A stretch of 64,000 bases of DNA from UBA11346 sp038318565 (GTDB lineage: Bacteria > Planctomycetota > UBA11346). The stretch spans positions 1 to 64,000 of the forward strand of contig JBBQCI010000004.1 in the NCBI GenBank assembly GCA_038318565.1. Reading direction: 5' to 3'. Below the pieces are notes generated by a model, which saw only the letters and a program-made list of their open reading frames with translations, had not been told where the DNA came from and did no database searches. Made by a program: the position numbers and the translations under genes. Shown one piece after another: positions 56,180-63,057 of the stretch. The first letter of the stretch is position 1; the number at the start of each line of letters is the position of its first letter.

Positions 56180-57591
56180 GGCCGGCGAATGTCATCAAGC
56201 GCGACGGCAGCGCGGTGCCGTTCCAGCCGGTGCGCATCGCCCAGGCGATCAGCCGGGCGTTGTCGGCGGTGGGTGCGCGTGACGACGGCTTGTCTGACGA
56301 ACTGGCCCGGGTGGTTGAAGAACATCTGGTTCGCACCGTCGAGCGTGCCGCGGTCGGCCTTGAAGAGGTCCAGGACGCCGTCGTACACGTGCTGCAGGAA
56401 AGCGGCAATTACGAGGTCGCCATCGCCTACGCGCGCTATCGCGATGCGCGCGAGCGCGCTCGGCGCGAACGTCGGGCGCGAGGAGAACGCAACGTTCCGC
56501 TCCATCTTGATGTCGTCGAAGCTGACGGCCGTCAGCGCACCTGGAGCTCGGACTGGCTGGTCGACCGCTTGGCTAGGCGCCATGATCTGACCGGTATGCA
56601 GGCCGCCGACGTGGTCGCAGTGGTCGAGGATCAGCTGGTTCAGAGCCCGGCGACCGAGCTGACCGTTGCGCTGGTCGACGCCTTGGTTGAAGCCGCCCTG
56701 GTGCGCCTCGGGCTGACCAGCAACGCGCTGCATCATGGCGATGTGCGCGTCCCGCGGGAGGAGCTGACCCAGGCCCTGGCCAGTGCTGACGGTGGTCAGG
56801 CCTTGGCAGCTGCCGGTCGTGCCGCCTTCCGCCAGGAGGCAGCGCTGGGCACCCTACCGCAAGCCGTCGCCAAGCTGTGGAGCCGCGGACGTTTGTGGGT
56901 CGACGGGCTCGATGATCCGCTGCGGGGTGCTCAGCATACCGTGGTGATCGAGCAGGCCGGCAATCCCTGGCAGGTGATCGCCCATGCGGCAGCCCAGGCG
57001 ATCACCGCTTCTGGTGACTGGCGTCGGGTACGCATCGTGCTGCCGCCGTCGATCCTGGGGCACCTTGAGCGTGGCTCCACGCTACTGCACGAGCCGATCA
57101 TCGCGATTGCCCGTATCGCCCAAATTCTGCTCTACTGCGACGGCCGGACGCCATTGCTGGAACGCTGGCCCTTCGCCGGCGGCAACATCGGCCTGGCGAT
57201 CTACAACGACGACTTCCTACTCGCGCGCCAGCTGGCCGAACGCGGCCTGCCGCTGCTGTCGGGGGCGCAATACGCTCGCGGCGGGTGGCATCACCGCGTA
57301 TCGGTCGAAGTGGCGCTGAACGCCCAGGGTCTTGAACACGAATGGTCGCAGCTCGACCTGCTGGCGATGGGTGTGGCGACGGCCGCCACGGTGCGACTGG
57401 CGCGTCTGCCCGAAGCCCTGCGTGGCGGTGACCTGCGCTTTGCGATCTACGGCCTCGCCGCTGCCAGCCCTTCGGCCGACTACCTCGAACGCCAAGTCAT
57501 CCAGGAAGGGCAGCGCCAGGGCATGGTGTTCACCCGCGCCGCCAACCTGCCGGCCGAAGCCTGCGCGCATCTTGGGCGGCTGCTGGAGTAG
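56176..57591 (+). CDS. Double ATP-cone-like protein coupled to nrdR
   Basis: A 471-residue protein starting at a GTG inside the nrdR stop. Residues 1-95 are a clear ATP-cone: NVIKRDGSAVPFQPVRIAQA, VGLEEVQDAVVHVLQ, YEVAIAYARYRDAR. Residues about 110-185 look like a second, weaker one (LDVVEADGRQRTWSSDWLVD, then VALVDALVEAALVRLGL). The remaining 285 residues (GNPWQVIAHAAAQAI, FAGGNIGLAIYNDDFLLARQ, MVFTRAANLPAEACAHL) do not match a named family that I recognise and lack the cysteines and glycyl-radical loop of RNR. Adjacency to NrdR suggests a nucleotide-sensing regulator of RNR; this is inference. Confidence 0.75.
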   Translation: MRPANVIKRDGSAVPFQPVRIAQAISRALSAVGARDDGLSDELARVVEEHLVRTVERAAVGLEEVQDAVVHVLQESGNYEVAIAYARYRDARERARRERRARGERNVPLHLDVVEADGRQRTWSSDWLVDRLARRHDLTGMQAADVVAVVEDQLVQSPATELTVALVDALVEAALVRLGLTSNALHHGDVRVPREELTQALASADGGQALAAAGRAAFRQEAALGTLPQAVAKLWSRGRLWVDGLDDPLRGAQHTVVIEQAGNPWQVIAHAAAQAITASGDWRRVRIVLPPSILGHLERGSTLLHEPIIAIARIAQILLYCDGRTPLLERWPFAGGNIGLAIYNDDFLLARQLAERGLPLLSGAQYARGGWHHRVSVEVALNAQGLEHEWSQLDLLAMGVATAATVRLARLPEALRGGDLRFAIYGLAAASPSADYLERQVIQEGQRQGMVFTRAANLPAEACAHLGRLLE

Positions 57592-57639
57592 CTGAGATCT
57601 CTGGGCTGTCGGCATTCTGCCTACAGCTGCCTTACCGTG

Positions 57640-57915
57640 TTACCGGTGCTTCTTGAACCACCGATGCGTGATCCGCAGATCGAAGGTCTTGGCGACGTGC
57701 AGTCCGATCTCTTCGAGATTATACGGCTGCAGACGGTCCGGGTCCTCGGGCGGCAGGCAGGCTTCGTACTTCTCGAGTGCCTCGCGCGCGCGGTCGAGGA
57801 TCTTTGGTCCCAGGGTGCGTGGCGTGATGATTCGCCAGCCATCCCGGTCGAAACCGATGCGCACCCCTTCGGGGACGAGAAATTCCATGCCGGTCAGTGT
57901 ACGCTTAGGTCCCAT
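57640..57915 (-). CDS. Small hypothetical protein
   Basis: A 91-residue protein from the ATG at 57915 (or 82 residues from the ATG at 57888). I do not recognise it. It contains LVPEGVRIGFDRDGWRIITP, then a charged helix (ILDRAREALEKYEACLPPED), and ends RITHRWFKKHR. It has no membrane segment or cysteine pair. It is convergent with the ATP-cone gene and divergent from hemQ (108 bp). Codon use resembles its neighbours, so it is probably real. Confidence 0.5.
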   Translation of the reverse strand: MGPKRTLTGMEFLVPEGVRIGFDRDGWRIITPRTLGPKILDRAREALEKYEACLPPEDPDRLQPYNLEEIGLHVAKTFDLRITHRWFKKHR

Positions 57916-58023
57916 GTCAGCATGCTCGCGATTGGTCAGCGTTCGGCCAGCACTGCTACCTCGCCGCTTTCTCGCCCCTTCCTCGCCGCTTCCTCACGAC
58001 GGTAGCCCCGTAGCGTCGCCGGC

Positions 58024-58833
58024 ATGAGCGAAGCGCCGATTGAGATCCCTCAGACCCGCGAGGGCTGGTATGTCCTCCATGATTGCTATGTGGTCGATTG
58101 GCCGCGTTGGCGGGCCTGTCATGCCGGTAACGACATCATTGAAGAGGCGATGGCCTGGCTCGAACGTGCCCAGCAGCCGGATAAGGGCGACACCGCCCTC
58201 TTCAGCATCGTCGGACAGAAGGCCGACATGCTGTTTCTGCACTACCGTGAGAGCGTCGAAGCCCTCGACCAGGTCGAGCTCAGCTTCCGCCGTCTGCGTT
58301 TGCACGACTACCTCAAGCCAAGCTATTCCTTCCTCTCGGTGATCGAACTCGGGCTGTACGAAGTCACCGCCGGCGCGCGTCGCGCCCTGGCTGGACGCGG
58401 CCAGAACCCTGGTTCGCCAGGCTATGACGAAGCCTACAAACTCGAAGTCGACAAGCTGACCGAAGGCCTGACCGAGCGGCTTTACCGCAAGATTCCTGGT
58501 CAGAGCCACATCTGCTTCTATCCGATGAGCAAGAGCCGCGGCGAGAGCAAGAACTGGTACGCCCTGACCGGCGACGAACGCCGTGCGTTCATGCGCAGCC
58601 ACGGCCAGGTCGGCGCCAAGTACCGCGAGCAGGTCACCCAGATCGTGTCCGGTGCGATCGGCTTGGATGACTGGGAGTGGGGCGTCAGCCTGCACGCTGA
58701 CGATCCGATGGTGTTCAAGAAGCTGGTCACCGAGATGCGCTACGACCCGGCCAGCGCCTGGTACGCCGAATTCGGCCAGTTCTACGTCGGCGTCCGCCAC
58801 CAACCCGCCGATCTGAACGAACTGTTGGCGTAG
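58024..58833 (+). CDS. hemQ: Coproheme decarboxylase HemQ (chlorite dismutase family)
   Basis: A 269-residue enzyme of the chlorite dismutase fold. HemQ turns coproheme into haem b in the coproporphyrin-dependent route. The catalytic tyrosine motif is intact: Tyr166, Lys170 and Arg172 in CFYPMSKSRGE, with the proximal His193 in FMRSHGQVGAKYREQV. Length and the N-terminal GWYVLHDCYVVDWPRW match HemQ as opposed to true chlorite dismutase (which has an Arg near the distal pocket). No hemG/Y or hemH gene is adjacent. It is convergent with the ARH operon (25 bp). Confidence 0.92.
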   Translation: MSEAPIEIPQTREGWYVLHDCYVVDWPRWRACHAGNDIIEEAMAWLERAQQPDKGDTALFSIVGQKADMLFLHYRESVEALDQVELSFRRLRLHDYLKPSYSFLSVIELGLYEVTAGARRALAGRGQNPGSPGYDEAYKLEVDKLTEGLTERLYRKIPGQSHICFYPMSKSRGESKNWYALTGDERRAFMRSHGQVGAKYREQVTQIVSGAIGLDDWEWGVSLHADDPMVFKKLVTEMRYDPASAWYAEFGQFYVGVRHQPADLNELLA

Positions 58834-58858
58834 CGTGGGATGATGTGGGCATGACGGT

Positions 58859-59884
58859 TCACGGCAGAAGTCGTCGGAACCCGTGCCCAAGTATGACCAT
58901 GAGGAAGATCAGGTTTCGCAGCGGCTGAGCCAGCCAACACCAGCGAACCGGTTTACCTTCAGTAGAATTCAGGCCTCGGGCTGCTGTGCGCAATGTGCGC
59001 AGCGACATGGGCCATTCGGCAAGATTCGTCGTCCATCGGGGGTCGAAGCACTTGTCCCCGCCGTCGGAGCCCAGAAGTGCCCCGGCAATGGCGCCGATGG
59101 TGTCGGTGTCACCACCACAGCGGAGGATCGCTGCCAGGCATGCTGACGGATCGCCGCGATGGCGTAACCAGGCAAACAGAGCGACCGGGACGGAGTGATA
59201 GGCGTAGCCGGAGACGTAGTGGGGACAGCCCAGTGCGGTCGCGTAGGCATCCAGCGAATCGCCCGCGCGGTAGTGCGTTTCAAGAGCGGTGACGAGATTA
59301 ATCCACGATGCCTCGCCCGAGCAGGCCCGCCAGCGCTCCCACAGCAGGTCGGTCGATGCACTGCTGACAATCCAGGCTGCGGCTTCCGCTACTGCTCGTG
59401 CAGCTGCCAGCGCCCGTTCGTCGCGATGGGTGATCGTTGTGGATATGGTGACGAATTCCGTCCGGCGTTGCTGGTCATCCGCCCAGCACAGGCCGATGAT
59501 GGCAGAACGCATCGCTGGACCGTTACCGGCCGAACTGACCCCGCTGCGGCTCGGTGAGAAGCCGACCCAGGAACGGAGCAAGCCTCGCGCGGTGGCTTTG
59601 CCACACCCGCCAGGCAGTGACAGCAGCCACCAGCGGAGCCGGGATGCCAGTGCTCTGCCGAAAAGAGCTGCGTCGTCCCCGGCCGCAAGCAGGGCTTGCG
59701 TGGTCAGGAACGCATGCTCGGTGTCGTCACTGACCATTCCATGGCCGCAGATCAGACGCTGCCGCAGTTCACCAGGGAACCGACGCGCGATGCGTTCGCG
59801 GGAGAGACCCTCGGCGGGCAGCAGGAGGCTGTCGCCAATAGCCGTGCCGATGAGGCAGCCAATAAAACGATTCTGGCGGTTCAT
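58859..59884 (-). CDS. ADP-ribosylglycohydrolase (DraG/ARH family)
   Basis: A 341-residue ADP-ribosylglycohydrolase with the two-metal binding residues visible: Asp53-Asp54-Thr55 in GMVSDDTEHAFL and GGDTDTIGAIAGALLG near residue 260. The N-terminus FIGCLIGTAIGDSLLLPAEG is typical. It would remove ADP-ribose from proteins or cleave small ADP-ribose compounds. The ATG at 59884 overlaps the Nudix gene stop by 4 bp. It is the last gene of the NAD/ADP-ribose operon. No DraT or other ADP-ribosyltransferase is visible. Confidence 0.93.
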   Translation of the reverse strand: MNRQNRFIGCLIGTAIGDSLLLPAEGLSRERIARRFPGELRQRLICGHGMVSDDTEHAFLTTQALLAAGDDAALFGRALASRLRWWLLSLPGGCGKATARGLLRSWVGFSPSRSGVSSAGNGPAMRSAIIGLCWADDQQRRTEFVTISTTITHRDERALAAARAVAEAAAWIVSSASTDLLWERWRACSGEASWINLVTALETHYRAGDSLDAYATALGCPHYVSGYAYHSVPVALFAWLRHRGDPSACLAAILRCGGDTDTIGAIAGALLGSDGGDKCFDPRWTTNLAEWPMSLRTLRTAARGLNSTEGKPVRWCWLAQPLRNLIFLMVILGHGFRRLLP

Positions 59885-60399
59885 GGCGATCCCATTTGCT
59901 CGATCCACCACAGCGCCGCATGGATCTTATGGTCGATCAACGCCCCGGCCGCAGCCCGCTGCGTCAGCCAGGCCGGAACCGTGGCGAGTGGAACTGCATG
60001 CACGGTGATCGCCTCTCCAGCAACACCGCCGCCAGCCCCGATCTGCCGCAGCCCAGTGGCGCGGACCAGGGTGCTGACTTCGCTGGTCAGGCCAGCTGAC
60101 GAGGGGCCGCGGGTCAGGACGATGCAGGTCGCTGGCTCCCAGCCGGTCTCCTCGACCAGTTCCCGGGCGGCAGCGGTGGTCAGGTCCTCGTCGGCCTGCT
60201 CGTCGCCGACCAACCCGGCGGGCAGTTCGATGACTGGGGCGCCAACTGGGATGCGGTGCTGCTCGACCAGCAGCAGTTCGCCAGCCGGGGTCGTTGCGAT
60301 GATGCCGACCACGGCGCTGGCGTTGCGGCGGCGGACGTACTCCCAGCCCTGGTCGCTGACCAGTTCGAGGAAACGCCCGGCGTGCAGGATCTGGGTCAT
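59881..60399 (-). CDS. Nudix hydrolase (ADP-ribose pyrophosphatase-like)
   Basis: A 172-residue Nudix enzyme. The Nudix box is present as AARELVEETGWEP (REUxEExGU pattern) after the conserved IELPAGLVGDE that marks ADP-ribose and NDP-sugar hydrolases. GLTSEVSTLVRATGL after the box also fits the ADPRase subgroup. It would cleave ADP-ribose to AMP and ribose-5-phosphate. It overlaps both neighbours by 4 bp. Placed between nadR and the ARH gene, ADP-ribose is the most plausible substrate. Confidence 0.9.
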   Translation of the reverse strand: MTQILHAGRFLELVSDQGWEYVRRRNASAVVGIIATTPAGELLLVEQHRIPVGAPVIELPAGLVGDEQADEDLTTAAARELVEETGWEPATCIVLTRGPSSAGLTSEVSTLVRATGLRQIGAGGGVAGEAITVHAVPLATVPAWLTQRAAAGALIDHKIHAALWWIEQMGSP

Positions 60400-61454
60400 G
60401 GGTGGCCTCCGGCGGCAAGTTCGGCTGTGATACGCGGTTGGGCGGCGATTGGCGGAGCGCCCGCCAACGGTCCAAGCAAGCGGTCGATGGCGGCGATAGC
60501 AGCCTGGAAGCGCTCGTCCCAGGTGCCGCGGATCACCGCGTACGGCCGGTCATGGCGCTCCAGTGCGTCACGGCAGCGGGTGAAGAACTCTTCCCGCCGG
60601 TGCGGCATGTCGCGCTGGCGGTCGTCGACCCATGGCACGTCGATGTCGCACAGCAGATAGAGATCGTGCTGGCGTTTCTGCGCCACCTCGGCGATCCACG
60701 GGGCGACGCCACCAAAGTAGACCTCACTCCAGATCGTCGTGGTGAGGGTGTCGGTGTCGCAGATCAGCACCCGTTCGGCCTGTCGGGCGAGCGTGTCCTC
60801 GCTGGCGGCTTGGCCGAGGGCGATGCGGGCGATGTCGCTGGCGACGCACTTCCCGCCCTGGGGGTCCAGGTAGCCGCGAGCGTACTCCGGCACCCAGACC
60901 GTGCGGTAGTGTTCGGCCAGACGCCTGGCCAGGGTGGTCTTGCCGGTGCTCTCGGGGCCGAACACCACGACCCGGCGGCAGAACCATGGCCGCACCGTCT
61001 CCGGCAGATGCCGCCAGTTGGCGTACGGGTCCGCCCGGACGGCGGTGCCAGAGATCGGCACGCCAGCACGCCCCTGATCGACGACGAGGTGCTCGGCGCC
61101 GACCCGGCGGGCCAGTTCGGGACCGTAGTCTTCGCTGCTGAAAACTACGTCGATCGGCCCGGGCACGGCGCGTCGGATCACCGGCAGCCAGAGCTCCCAG
61201 AAACGGGGATGCGATTCGGGCGTGGCCGGCAGATCATCGGGGACATGGACGACGTCACAGCCGGGCAGCATGTCGCGTACCCAGGCGGCACGGCAAGGCC
61301 CGGGAATGGGTTCGTTGGGGTGCGTGCACACCAACACGCTGAGGCGATCACAGCAGTGCATGCCAAAGCCGGCCAGGTAACGATGTCCCTGGGTCGGCGG
61401 CATGAACTTGCCGAGGATCATCCCGCGGCGGAAGCGCGGATATTCTTGGTCCAT
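60396..61454 (-). CDS. nadR: NadR-type NMN adenylyltransferase / ribosylnicotinamide kinase
   Basis: A 352-residue bifunctional enzyme that phosphorylates nicotinamide riboside and adenylates NMN to NAD. The N-terminal domain shows the nucleotidyltransferase motif GKFMPPTQGHRYL ([H/T]xGH) and GVPISGTAVRADPY. The C-terminal kinase has the P-loop GPESTGKTT, then VPEYARGYL and LLCDIDVPWVDD. No N-terminal DNA-binding HTH is present, so it is not the repressor form. The start is probably ATG 61454 (RRGMILGKF fits homologues), overlapping pnuC by 37 bp; ATG 61421 would give an ATGA overlap and is also possible. Confidence 0.94.
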   Translation of the reverse strand: MDQEYPRFRRGMILGKFMPPTQGHRYLAGFGMHCCDRLSVLVCTHPNEPIPGPCRAAWVRDMLPGCDVVHVPDDLPATPESHPRFWELWLPVIRRAVPGPIDVVFSSEDYGPELARRVGAEHLVVDQGRAGVPISGTAVRADPYANWRHLPETVRPWFCRRVVVFGPESTGKTTLARRLAEHYRTVWVPEYARGYLDPQGGKCVASDIARIALGQAASEDTLARQAERVLICDTDTLTTTIWSEVYFGGVAPWIAEVAQKRQHDLYLLCDIDVPWVDDRQRDMPHRREEFFTRCRDALERHDRPYAVIRGTWDERFQAAIAAIDRLLGPLAGAPPIAAQPRITAELAAGGHP

Positions 61455-62044
61455 AAGCGGATTCCCAGGATGCAGAGGACGAGGAAGACAGCGTAGAGAC
61501 CGGCAGTCAGATAGAGGTGCTTGTAGGCATAGAGCGGAATGTAGACGAGGTCGGTGACGATCCACACCCACCAGTTTTCCAGCTTCTTCTTGGAGATCAT
61601 CCACTGCGCGATCAGGCTGGAGACAGTCGGAGCGGCATCCCACCACGGTACATCGGTGTCAGTGAAGCGTTCAAGCAGGAACCCCATCGGCACATAGGCG
61701 AGCACGGCGATCGCCCCTAAGGTCAGCCACTGGCGTGGCGAGGTGCGCGTGATGGTCAATTCGCGGCGGTTCGCGCCGCCATGCATCCATTGCCACCAGC
61801 CATAGATCTGCAATACGACGTACACGACCTGCAGCCCGGTGTCGCCGTAGAGCCGGGCCTGCCAGAACAGCAGGATGTAGAGCGCGACGTTGATGAGGCC
61901 GCTCGGCCAAGCCCACACGCTTTCGCGGACGTAGGCGATCACCGACCACAAGCCGAAGATTGTTGCGGTGATTTCCAGCGGGCTCATCTGCAGCCACGGC
62001 AGGCTCTGCAGGGGAATCAGCGGAGTCAGGAACCAGTCGGACAA
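61418..62044 (-). CDS. pnuC: Nicotinamide riboside transporter PnuC
   Basis: A 208-residue inner-membrane transporter with about seven TM helices. PnuC landmarks are SPLEITATIFGLWSVIAYVR, WAWPSGLINVALYILLFWQA, QVVYVVLQIYGWWQWMHGG (the WQW motif contacting the ligand) and KKLENWWVWIVTDLVYIPLY. I place the start at a TTG (62044) preceded at proper spacing by AGGAGGT, which overlaps the previous gene's stop. An internal ATG at 61987 would cut the first helix. It is co-transcribed with nadR, which traps the imported riboside. Confidence 0.94.
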   Translation of the reverse strand: MSDWFLTPLIPLQSLPWLQMSPLEITATIFGLWSVIAYVRESVWAWPSGLINVALYILLFWQARLYGDTGLQVVYVVLQIYGWWQWMHGGANRRELTITRTSPRQWLTLGAIAVLAYVPMGFLLERFTDTDVPWWDAAPTVSSLIAQWMISKKKLENWWVWIVTDLVYIPLYAYKHLYLTAGLYAVFLVLCILGIRLWTKNIRASAAG

Positions 62045-62052
62045 GAGACCTC

Positions 62053-62517
62053 CTACGGCGTGAGTCGTTGGCGGATGATGCGGAGAACGTCGTCCAGGCC
62101 ATCGCAGACAGGCACGTCGTGACGCGCGCACACGGCCCGGACATTGCCGCGACGATGAAAGCCCGGAGGGCATCCGACGACCAGCCGGCGAAGCCGGGCA
62201 TGCAGCCCGAGTTCGAGCAACGAAACCGGTGCCTGAGAACCGGCTGGCAGCCAGCAGATGATGGCATCGGCCTGTTCCAAGGCGTCCAGTTCCCAAGCGA
62301 CCTGCTCGGCGAAGCGTGGATCATCGAGATCCTGGCCCCAGGACGCGTCCCAGGCATCGCGCCGAGGGTTGAGCGCGGTGCCGGGCATATCCGTCAGCGC
62401 GGAAACGACCCGGTCCTGCCAGCGCTCGGCCCGATTCATGTCGATGGCTCCGGCCAGGAACAGCCAGGGCCGTGGAAGATCGGCTATCACGAGAGCCGGT
62501 GGCTTGATCTCTTTCAT
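62053..62517 (-). CDS. Nucleoside 2-deoxyribosyltransferase-like protein
   Basis: A 154-residue Rossmann-like protein of the nucleoside 2-deoxyribosyltransferase-like group. Landmarks are WLFLAGAIDMNRAERWQDRV, LNPRRDAWDASW, DALEQADAIICWLPAGS and the catalytic-type Glu102 in PVSLLELGLHARL. Members cleave or exchange N-glycosidic bonds. It is the first gene of the pnuC-nadR-Nudix-ARH operon, 8 bp before pnuC. A role on nicotinamide riboside, ADP-ribose-derived or other nucleosides is inferred from context. Confidence 0.82.
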   Translation of the reverse strand: MKEIKPPALVIADLPRPWLFLAGAIDMNRAERWQDRVVSALTDMPGTALNPRRDAWDASWGQDLDDPRFAEQVAWELDALEQADAIICWLPAGSQAPVSLLELGLHARLRRLVVGCPPGFHRRGNVRAVCARHDVPVCDGLDDVLRIIRQRLTP

Positions 62518-62576
62518 TGATCGGCCTCATCGAGGTCAATCCACAGGGGATGGCTTACAGGTGTCATGCGTACACA

Positions 62577-62605
62577 AAGATAGCGTAACATACACACTAT
62601 GTCAA
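62577..62605 (-). promoter_or_regulatory. Sigma70-type promoter of the NAD/ADP-ribose operon
   Basis: Read on the minus strand: a perfect -35 TTGACA (62605-62600), a 17-bp spacer and a -10 TATCTT (62582-62577). This predicts a start of transcription near 62570 and a leader of about 53 bases before the ATG at 62517. It is the best promoter in the window. GTGTATGTTACGC and GTGTACGC in and just beyond it look like two direct half-sites, possibly an operator. Confidence 0.7.
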
Positions 62606-62724
62606 CGTCGCGTTAGGGGCGCTAGCTGTTCGGATTGGATCGTAGGTAACGGTGGTTCCAAGCCGGTAGCAGGTCGAAACCGGTATCCGTTTACTGGATT
62701 TTCCGACGGCTATAAACGCCTCCC

Positions 62725-63057
62725 ATGCTTCGCCTGCTATTGGTCGTGCTGGTGCTGTCAGGCTGCGAGTTCGCCGGGGCTGGTTACGGTTCCAGCGACA
62801 ACGTGGCGTGGGCCTTTACGATCAATAACGGCGCGCCAACCACCAGCGGCGGACTGATCGTGGTGGTTACCTATCAGAGTGGCGGCACCGCCAGCTATAT
62901 GGTGCCAGCGGGTGGAACGCTGAACGTACCGGCAGATGGCCGTTCGGTGATGATCACCAGCGGCAGTGCGTCGACCACCGTCACGGCTGGTCAAAGTTGG
63001 TATTGGACGGGCAGTACGTGGTCGAATGGGGCCATCGCTCCATCAGTTGCCGGCTGA
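62725..63057 (+). CDS. Small hypothetical lipoprotein
   Basis: A 110-residue predicted lipoprotein: MLRLLLVVLVLSGC has a lipobox with Cys14. The mature part is Ser/Thr/Gly-rich, with alternating short beta strands (GGLIVVVTYQSGGTASYMV, RSVMITSGSASTTVTAGQ) and two tryptophans near the C-terminus. It looks like a small Ig-like beta sandwich. I do not recognise the family. It ends directly against the convergent ThiF-type gene. The 207-bp leader contains the promoter for the minus-strand operon and no clear promoter of its own. Confidence 0.6.
   Translation: MLRLLLVVLVLSGCEFAGAGYGSSDNVAWAFTINNGAPTTSGGLIVVVTYQSGGTASYMVPAGGTLNVPADGRSVMITSGSASTTVTAGQSWYWTGSTWSNGAIAPSVAG

Noticed and set aside
60396..61454. 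Missing first histidine in the NadR HxGH motif
   Set aside because: The nucleotidyltransferase signature allows [H/T]xGH, so PPTQGH is normal.
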